In this document: positions 33,586-64,000 of the stretch, piece after piece
Position numbering within the stretch: position 1 is the first letter of the stretch
How the letters are laid out: every line of letters begins with the position of its first letter
Origin: Sternotherus odoratus
Taxonomy: Eukaryota > Chordata > Testudines > Kinosternidae
Reading direction: 5' to 3'
Assembly (NCBI GenBank): GCA_032164245.1
Contig: JAVMKO010000003.1
Span: 45,758,890-45,822,889, forward strand
DNA: 64,000 nucleotides
The notes under the pieces: generated by a model
The model's input: only the letters and a program-made list of their open reading frames with translations
What the model was told of the DNA's origin: nothing
Databases searched by the model: none
Made by a program: the position numbers and the translations under genes

Positions 33586-35590
33586 ATATAGGGAGGAGGG
33601 TGGGCCATGGCACCCATGGGGACACACATATCAAAGAATCACTGTTACTGCACAAAGTAAGTAACTTCTTTCTTACTGCTCCATAAACCCAGTCTCCTCC
33701 TCATCATTCTGTGGATGTCTGCTCAGCACTGTTCTGATCCTGCCCTCCTGTCAAGCTCTATTTCCAGTGCTGAAGGCTGCTGATACTTTTAACTACCGCT
33801 TCTGAGAGTGACAGAGCAGAGAAAGCAGGAAGAAGAGGGGATGGAAACTAGAGAATCTGCCCCCTACATGGCATGTACAGAGAGAACTCTGGGAAGCATA
33901 AGGGAGATGGAAGAAAGAGGGTGACAGAGAGACTCTGGAGGAGTAGCTAGTAGGTGTCTTATACATTTGAAGCCATCCTCTCTCCACAGCTATCTTCAGC
34001 TTGGAAAAGGAGATTATCTCTGTGGTTCTTTCCCCCTAGAGCAAGCCAGTTGCTGTGAAGACTACTTTATATCTTCCCAGGCTCCTGCCTGTAGTGATGG
34101 GTATTTATTTCTTTGCTACTCTACTCCTCTCTTAGCTTTCTGGGTGATGCAACAAGAGAATTTCTTCCATTCTACCTTCTCCCCAGCCCTGACTGGGAAA
34201 TAGATTCAGTGCTTGAAGGTGCTGTTGATCATAGTCTTCCCCGGGTGCAACGGAATGACATTTATGTACTTCTTCTCAGTTTCCCTGCTGCCCACAGGAC
34301 TCTGAAAATCAGCAGTGAAAACAATCAAAACTGGCTGGTTTTCACTGTATTGCCACTGGTGGAAGCTCCAAGTGTGGCAGCAGAGTTGAATGAATCTGTC
34401 TGAAGATTTAGGAAAACAGCACTGCATACTCTTAGCCTTGTTTTCATTTGGAAAGCTAACTGCAATCATTCAAGCTAAAAACATACCTTTTTTCTTAATG
34501 AAAGTTTTTGTTCAACAGAAAGCAATGGCACTCACCTGGGAAATATTTGCCCTGGACATATGTGAGACTGGATTTTGTCAACCGTGATGAGCCTAGTGCC
34601 GTGCGTAAGAAGTACTGAATATGGACCCTAAAATGTTCAAGCAAGGAATACATTATTTATGTATTTATTTGTATTACTGTAGCGCCCAGGAGCCTGAGTA
34701 TGAAATAGGATCTCCCTGAGGCGTTAGGATAAAAATATGTATTTAAACTGCTCCCTAAAGTCCGCACTTCTCCACTGTGCCAAACAGAAGCTCAAATCTG
34801 ACCCAGAGTTAGTAGTTATGGCAGGAGAGGATTTTTTGGTGTAAGAATGGAGCTGGTTGTTTTTGTGGGGACACTTCCCAATTGGGAATTGGGCTGATGC
34901 CGCCCAATTCATTTCAACTAACGGGTGCACCACTTTACTAGCAGTACCTGGCAGCATGTACAGATCCACACATTAAATGAACATGCAGCGTAGCTTGCTT
35001 GGTGACCGACCGCACAGCATGTTCTGTGGGGATGTGTCACAAACAAGTGACACAGCGGTTGCTTCTGCTTAAGACCGAACGTGCTCCCAACCCCACCCCC
35101 CCCCCCCCCGCCAGCCCATAGCAGTAGCTAGCAGGGATGTTGAAGAGTCAGTCTGCAAGTGTTTGTCTCCGCAGAAGAGCCCCAGCCAGCCCTTAGCGAG
35201 AGATTTTTGGCTTTGTTTTGCAGTTCGCGGTTCAGTGGGAGCCACGCGGTGGGGGGAGGAGGTCTCCACGTGGTGGGGGGAAGGGGGTGGGGTTACTCTA
35301 GAATATCCAAGTGCTTCTTTTAAATATGGATTTGAACTTACCATGGCCGGCTGCACGCTGATTTCAGAAGCCGTGTTGGGCTGAGGCACGCATATATGTG
35401 TGAGATGCTGTGACTTTTCTGTGAGCCATTCAGTCACTTTTAGGTGTAGAACATGACCTTGTACAGAAATCATATCAGGCCTCTGAATACTGAGGTTGCC
35501 AATTGCATAGTACTCCCATTGTGATCCGTCCAAGACTGCATCTGTCTCATAACCTTGAATGTATCTGTCTCATAACTTTCAAACTTTCTT
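33586..35590. other. Intergenic DNA, unclassified
   Basis: No host gene recognised. A fragment of a widespread 'actgtagcgcccaggagcc' repeat lies near 34675. A poly-C run is at about 35095-35109. The stretch after about 35000 may already belong to the Harbinger element or its decayed left part, but I could not find its terminus. Confidence 0.4.
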
Positions 35591-35662
35591 TGCCCACATT
35601 TGCCCACAGATGCACAATTATCTCAGAATCCCCCGTCCTGCTCCTCATGCCGTGCATTGCAG

Positions 35663-36082
35663 ATACGAAAGCATAAAAAGAAAACGCGCGATGATATGTT
35701 CAGTGAACTACTGGATAACTCGCGCTCTGAGGCAGCCCGCCAGACGGAATGGAGGGAAAGATTGCTCCAGTCAAGGCAGGAATCGAGAGCCACAGCAGAA
35801 AAGAGGGAAGAAATGTGGCTGCAGCGACAGGAGCGCGAAGAAAGACGCATGGATGCTTTGCTCTGGATAATGGAGGACCAAAGCGACATGCTGCGGTGTC
35901 TGGTGGAGCTGCAGCAGGGCCAAAGATCGCCTCTGCAGACCCTGTCTAACCACCTCCCCCCCTCCCCAACTCCCATAACTTCCCCACCCAAACGCGGGGT
36001 GAGAACCCGGGGAGGGGGGGAGGGAAGCTCCGTGGACCGACCCACTCTATCCCATAAGCCAGCACAAGCAGCAGCAGGATGA
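35663..36082 (+). pseudogene. Harbinger Myb/SANT-like partner protein, C-terminal exon only
   Basis: The frame open from about 35600 has no ATG; an acceptor-like TGCATTGCAG precedes 35663, where the coding similarity starts (IRKHKKKTRDDMFSELL). It goes on as a highly charged coiled coil (ERLLQSRQESRATAEKREEM, MEDQSDMLRCLVELQQ) and a Pro-rich basic tail, stopping at TGA 36080-36082. In Harbinger transposons this protein carries an N-terminal trihelix/SANT DNA-binding domain and brings the transposase to the nucleus and DNA (family knowledge). I see no exon for that domain in the 600 bp upstream. An AATAAA at 36246-36251 is its likely poly(A) signal. Confidence 0.75.
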
Positions 36083-36245
36083 GGTTCTCTGAAAACTTTT
36101 AAAAGCTGCTGTGTCTTGGCTCCCCTCCTCTCTCCCCTTCGCCCCCTCCTCTGTCCGCTCCTCCACCAGTGCGACTGCTGGTTTCCCTCCTCACCCACCC
36201 CTTCTGGGCTACCTTGCCAGTGATCCCCTGTATTTGTGATGAAGC

Positions 36246-36283
36246 AATAAAGGAACCATGATTTTTAAAACAGTGACTTTATT
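36246..36283. terminator. Tail-to-tail poly(A) signals of the two Harbinger genes
   Basis: Plus-strand AATAAA at 36246-36251 (for the Myb-like gene) and minus-strand AATAAA at 36278-36283 (for the transposase) face each other 26 bp apart, so the two transcripts would overlap at their 3' ends. Confidence 0.6.
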
Positions 36284-36367
36284 TCCTCTGCAAGCATCGG
36301 GAGGGGGGAGGGAAAGAGGGTGCAAGGACAGCAGGCTTAGGGCAGAGCAGAGCAAAGGAGCAGGTTC

Positions 36368-37687
36368 TCAAACGCCATCTTGGGCACTCATAAAACTGGT
36401 TTTCAAGGCGTCCCTGAGGTGCAGCGCGCCCTGGTGCGCTCTTCTACTTTCCCTGCTGTTTAGCTGCTGGTAAGCAGCGGACAGGCAATTTGCCTCTGCC
36501 TCCCAGCCCGCCATAAAAGTTTCCCCCTTGCTCTCACAGAGATTGTGGAGCACAGAGCAAGCAGCAATAGCAATGGGGATATTTCTCTCGCTGATGTCTG
36601 AGCGAATCAGTAATGAACGCCATCTCCCCTTCAGACGGCCAAATGCACACTCTACGGCCATTCTGCACTTGCTCAGCCTGTAGTTGAACAGCTCCTGACC
36701 CCTGTCCAGGGCTCCTGTGTAGGGCTTCATAAGCCAGGGCATTAGGGGGTAGGCTGGGTCCCCAAGGATAACGATCGGCATTTCCACCCCCTCCATAGAA
36801 ATTTTCTGGTCGGGGAAGAAATTGCCTTGCTGCAGCTGTCTAAAAAGCCTAGAGTTCCTGAAAACACGAGCGTCATGAAGCTTTCCCGGCCACCCCACGT
36901 ACAGGTTGGTGAAACGTCCCTTGTGGTCAACCACTGCTTGCATGACCATAGAATAATATCCCTTCCGGTTTCTGTACTCGGCGGCCTTGTAGTCCGGTGC
37001 CAGGATAGGGATATGAGTCCCATCTATAGCCCCACCACAGTTAGGGAATCCCATGGCGGCAAAGCCATCAATTGTAGCTTGCAGGTTTCCAAGGTTTATA
37101 ACCCAGGGTAGCAGCAGCTCGACGACTGCCCTGCTTACTTGCATCACAGCAGAGCCCACTGTAGATTTTCCCACCCCAAACTGATTCGCCACTGACCGGT
37201 AGTTGTCTGGCGTTGCAAGCTTCCAGAGGGCTATCGCCACTCGCTTCTCAACTGTAAGGGCCGCTCTCATTCTGGTATTCTTGCGCCGGAAGGCCGGGGA
37301 CAGCAAGTCACAAAGTTCCATGAACGTGCCCTTTCGCATGCGGAAGTTTCTGAGCCACTGGGAGTCATCCCAGATCTGCAGCACTATGCGATCCCACCAG
37401 TCCGTGCTTGTTTCCCTGGCCCAGAATCGGCGTTCGATGGCATGAGCCTGCCCCATTGCCACCAAATTTGCCAGATTGTCAGTCGCCCTACTTCCAAAAA
37501 CGGCAGTGTCCCTGTCGTCCCCGCTGTGCACGTCCAGGTCCATCTCCTCCTCACTGTCGTCGGGTTCCAGAAAGCGCAGTTGTCTCCGGATCGCATTCCT
37601 CTGCAGATGGTACAGCATGAAATCCACAACCGTGCACGAGGTCTTCACAACGGCCATTACTGCAGCCGTGGCATCAGCGGGCTCCAT
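36368..37687 (-). CDS. PIF/Harbinger transposase (HARBI1-like, DDE_Tnp_4), full-length and uninterrupted
   Basis: 439 codons from ATG (37685-37687) to TGA with no break. The N-terminal 40-110 residues include an acidic patch (EPDDSEEEMDLD). A helix-turn-helix-like segment follows (VEKRVAIALWKLATPDNYRS, then FGVGKSTVGSAV, about 146-181). The DDE nuclease core has GGAIDGTHIPIL (D222), KLHDARVF (D272), ILGDPAYPLMPWLMKP (D310) and KCRMAVECAFGRLKGRW (E346). D310 to E346 is separated by 35 residues, and all acidic candidates are present. It cuts and joins transposon ends at 3-bp TWA targets (family knowledge). Its poly(A) signal is probably TTTATT at 36278-36283 read on the minus strand. The start codon is 826 bp from the DDX43 start, head to head. 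Intact length suggests a recent insertion or selection; sequence alone cannot separate these. Confidence 0.95.
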   Translation of the reverse strand: MEPADATAAVMAVVKTSCTVVDFMLYHLQRNAIRRQLRFLEPDDSEEEMDLDVHSGDDRDTAVFGSRATDNLANLVAMGQAHAIERRFWARETSTDWWDRIVLQIWDDSQWLRNFRMRKGTFMELCDLLSPAFRRKNTRMRAALTVEKRVAIALWKLATPDNYRSVANQFGVGKSTVGSAVMQVSRAVVELLLPWVINLGNLQATIDGFAAMGFPNCGGAIDGTHIPILAPDYKAAEYRNRKGYYSMVMQAVVDHKGRFTNLYVGWPGKLHDARVFRNSRLFRQLQQGNFFPDQKISMEGVEMPIVILGDPAYPLMPWLMKPYTGALDRGQELFNYRLSKCRMAVECAFGRLKGRWRSLLIRSDISERNIPIAIAACSVLHNLCESKGETFMAGWEAEANCLSAAYQQLNSRESRRAHQGALHLRDALKTSFMSAQDGV

Positions 37688-37742
37688 GCTTGCAGTGCTT
37701 TGGTGTTAGCGCGGCGCGGAGAAAGGGCACAAATAATCGGAT

Positions 37743-37900
37743 GCCTACCCACATTGCACCGCTCGAAATGGGGATCGGCGGCGCGGAAAAAGGGCGTGAA
37801 ATTATGAAATGCCTACCCATAATGCAGCACTCGAAATGCACTGCTGGGGACTCTGGGAACTGTGGGATAGCTACCCACAGTGCAACGCTCGCTATGTCGA
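37743..37900. repeat. Three subterminal repeat units upstream of the transposase
   Basis: GCCTACCCACATTGCACCGC (37743), GCCTACCCATAATGCAGCAC (37811) and AGCTACCCACAGTGCAACGC (37869) are variants of one motif, each followed by CTCGNNATG. Spacings are 68 and 58 bp. Their place between transposase and transposon end suggests transposase/Myb binding sites or promoter elements (inference). Confidence 0.75.
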
Positions 37901-38512
37901 CGCTTGCAACAGCTGTGCGGACAGACACTGTCGACTTGCTGTGCTTTGTGGGGACGCACAAAATCGACTCTGTACAGTCTGCTTTAAAAAATCGACTGCA
38001 AGGAAATCGACCTACTGCTGTAGTGAAGAGAGTGGGTGGTGCAGACCCAACTCCTCCAATGCGATCAGCCTGCGGGGTGAGCAGCAGGTGCTGGGCTGCC
38101 AGTGCTGGACTGGCCCATGGACCTACTCAGAGCCGCGGTAACGGCTGAGGTCAGCATCACCCCGCGCACAGGCTGCTGGGACTCTCCGGGCGCCCAGCCT
38201 GGCGGAGACAAACCCCGCGGGAGGGACGCGCTGAGGCGGAGCCAAGGCTCAATATCGCCGCTCGCAGCCGAGCCGCAGCGCGTGGCCCCTCCCCCCTCTT
38301 TTCCTGTGGCCAATGGACAGTCACTCCGAGGCCCAGGCTAACCAGCCAATCATTCCGCAGAGGCGAACCGCTGTGGCCAATCAGAGCGCTTCCCGGCCTA
38401 AAACGGTTGAGCGGGGCGCTGCACGCGCGTGTTGACAGTTGGGAAGCACGAGTTCGGCCGCGCGAGCCCGACGGGCCCCTTCTGGTTCGCGGGGCACCCA
38501 CCCGGCGCTGCC

Positions 38513-61846
<23,334 letters not shown>

Positions 61847-61854
61847 GTATAAAG

Positions 61855-62515
61855 CAGGGGTGGGGTGGGCAAACTTTTTGACCTGAAGGCCATATCTGGG
61901 AATATAAATTGTATGGTAGGCCATGGATACTCACAAAATTGGGGTTGGGATGCGGAAGGGGGTGAGGGTTCTGATTAGGGGTGCAGACTCTGGGATGGGC
62001 CCAGAAATGAGGAGTTCAGGGTATGGGAGAGGGTTCTGGGCTGGTGTTGAGGGTGGTTGGGGGGGTTGCAGACTCAGTGGGGGGAGGGCTGGGGATGAGG
62101 AGTTTAGGGTGTAGGAGTGTCTCTGGGCTGGGACCAAGGGGTTTGGAAGGTGGGAAAGGGATCAGGGCTAGGGTTGGGGTGCAGGCTCCGGGTGGCGTTT
62201 TACCTCAAGCGGCTCCCAGAAGCAGTGGCATGTCCTGTCCCTGGGTCCTATGTGGAGGCACAGCCTGGTGGCTCTGTATGGTGCCCCATCCGCAGGCACC
62301 TCCCCTGCAGCCCCCATTGACTTAGGGTCGGGGCAGCATGCAAAGCAGAGCCCCCTGGCTTCCCTTACGCGTAGGAACAAGAGAGGGGCCATGATGCTGC
62401 TTCTGGGAGCCATGTGGAGCAACTACCGAAGGCACTCCCAGTGAGAGCTCTGGGACCAGGTTAAAACAGCTGGCTGGGCTGAATCCATCCTTCAGACTGT
62501 AGTTTGCCCACCCCG
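61855..62515. mobile_element. hAT element with perfect 8-bp duplication
   Basis: 661 bp, left end CAGGGGTGGGGTGGGCAAAC, right end reads back CGGGGTGGGCAAACTACAGT (terminal bases worn). Perfect duplication GTATAAAG at 61847-61854 and 62516-62523. G-rich interior on this strand; no transposase. Confidence 0.93.
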
Positions 62516-62523
62516 GTATAAAG

Positions 62524-64000
62524 TATTAAGTGTCCTGGAAGAAACTGGATTTACCTATAGACTTACTCTCCTTTCCACCTGTCTTCAATTGAGACTGATA
62601 TCCTTAAGAAAGTGTGTACAGGGACATCACATTGAGTAGGAACTGACAATTTGCAGCAAATATGTACTTGGTACTTTTGTGTTCTGCAGGTTTATCAATA
62701 GGTGACAAACTGAATGTCCTCTTAACCTTGTTATTGAGACAATTCTGGTGTTAAGTACTGAATGAACTTCTAAAGGCAATCCAAGAATCCAATTTCTGCA
62801 TAAAAAATGTGGTACCTACTGCACCAAGTTAAATACTTGTACTATGTTTTTTCTTTATACCTGAAAGTTGGTTCACAATAGATCAGATGTGAAAATAACT
62901 TAAACACCAAGGAGTGTGCGTTGTTTAGATGAACACATGACTCCCATTGTAGTCTGACTTTTCCACGCTGCCAGTGTTTCATTAAGTTCTTATTGTCTCC
63001 TTCTGTCCCACTTCCATACTTTCTGTGCTCCGTCTACACCTTCCATTCATTCACAGGATGGCCTGCCATTGCAGTAAACTATGGAACTAACACAAATCTA
63101 GCAACCATTTTGGTATCACTGAATGTCTTTTAAAATCTGGGTCTAGTTTTTAAAGATGAGTTATTACACAAATAATTCAAAGCTGTGAATTGGTATTTGA
63201 TGATAATTAGTTAATTATAATTAAGTAGGACTCACAATCTTCACAAGATAAGATAAATAGCTTCATCATACAGAGGTTGAGTTGAGTGCTGGTATTTGAC
63301 CCTTCTGTCATCAGATATTTAACCTTAAAAAGCCATCTCTCCTAGCAATGTACTTGCATATATGTTATCTGTATTTATGTTACGTGCTATTTAAACATCT
63401 TAAATTGATAGAATTGGTTGAGACTGGGGTTTCTGGGGACTATTGCATGCGCCTTCCCTCTATTGTCTCAAACCACTGTTTATTCTTCAGGTTGTCGTCC
63501 TTGTGGGTGCTCTACTTTAGGTATCTGTGTGCACTTTTGCTCAGTGATTTTTGTCAGCAGTGTCCACAGGTTTGCATCTGCAGCCTACACTTTGTTATGC
63601 TGTGGACTGAGGGTATATAAGGTGAGGTGGACCTGTTGCCACTGCAGTTCCTTTTCAGCTTCCTCTGGCTAATGATGGAGTGTCTCGATGTATTCTGGCT
63701 CAAGATGACTAGCTTACTGTTCTTCTTTGTTTTTTCTGCCTTGGGACCCTTAATCTAGTCCTCAGTGTCTTGAGGAAACCACCCTTTGAACCCATGGGTA
63801 GCTGTCATTTTCTCTGTTTATCCTTTTAAAATCTCATCTCTCATAGCCATTACTTTGGCCAGGAGGGCAGGGAAATTGGGAGCATGTATACCTGATCTAC
63901 TGTACACGATAATGTACTGAGACAAAATGACACTCTGTGCCCATCCTTGCTTCCTGCCTAAAATCTCATTGGACTTCCTCATCAACAAAGACATTCAGTA
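62524..64000. other. DDX43 intron 10, right part, to window end
   Basis: No DDX43 exon (motif III would read SATWP-like) and no complete repeat recognised. Confidence 0.45.

Larger units (their letters stand above)
35591..38035. mobile_element. PIF/Harbinger transposon (limits approximate)
   Basis: It contains an intact minus-strand transposase (36368-37687) and a plus-strand Myb-like partner remnant (35663-36082), the two-gene layout of this superfamily. The right, transposase-upstream flank contains three similar units (37743, 37811, 37869) and then short GTCGA-containing motifs up to about 38010-38035. The left terminus and the partner's first exon are not found, so the element is probably deleted on the left. 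It stands between KCNQ5 and the DDX43 promoter. Confidence 0.85.

Noticed and set aside
35623..36198. 191-codon minus-strand frame
   Set aside because: Antisense shadow of the Myb-like partner exon; no motif of its own.
38429..38512. In-frame upstream extension of DDX43
   Set aside because: It has no ATG; the first in-frame ATG is 38513.

Overview
This is a window of vertebrate nuclear DNA, most likely from a turtle, or otherwise another non-avian reptile. The evidence is spliced, intron-rich genes with vertebrate orthologues, several truncated CR1 LINEs with the typical octamer 3' end, many non-autonomous hAT elements with perfect 8-bp target duplications, Tigger-like and Harbinger elements, and no Alu/L1-type mammalian repeats. 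The turtle assignment is an inference from the repeat mix. I ran no database search.

Two host genes lie in the same (+) orientation. Positions 1-25940 hold the 3' part of KCNQ5 (Kv7.5 potassium channel): five coding exons covering the cytoplasmic C-terminus (calmodulin-binding and tetramerisation helices plus the long tail) and the stop codon. About 4.5 kb of mostly non-repetitive DNA follows, a plausible long 3' UTR. Positions 38513-59694 hold the 5' two thirds of DDX43 (KH-domain DEAD-box helicase): ten exons from the start codon through the DEAD motif, with the rest beyond the window. DDX43 begins in a GC-rich promoter with three CCAAT boxes. One of its introns uses a GC-AG splice pair and one is only 89 bp.

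Between the two genes (about 25.9-38.5 kb) I find no other host gene. That space contains a palindromic hAT-type element, a 1.1-kb TIR element, and a PIF/Harbinger transposon whose 439-codon transposase is uninterrupted. The transposase is on the minus strand, head to head with DDX43, 826 bp from start codon to start codon. Its Myb-like partner survives only as the second-exon part and lies tail to tail with the transposase.

The introns are rich in repeats. DDX43 intron 1 contains a CR1 split by two separate hAT insertions, one of which carries a third hAT; each insertion keeps its 8-bp duplication, so the order of events can be read. Two copies of the same 1-kb Tigger-like element sit in opposite orientation in KCNQ5 and in DDX43. 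A diverged 5S rRNA pseudogene lies in a KCNQ5 intron. The most noteworthy items are the intact transposase beside a germline helicase promoter, the dated nested insertions, the hairpin-bearing hAT pair, and the GC-AG intron.
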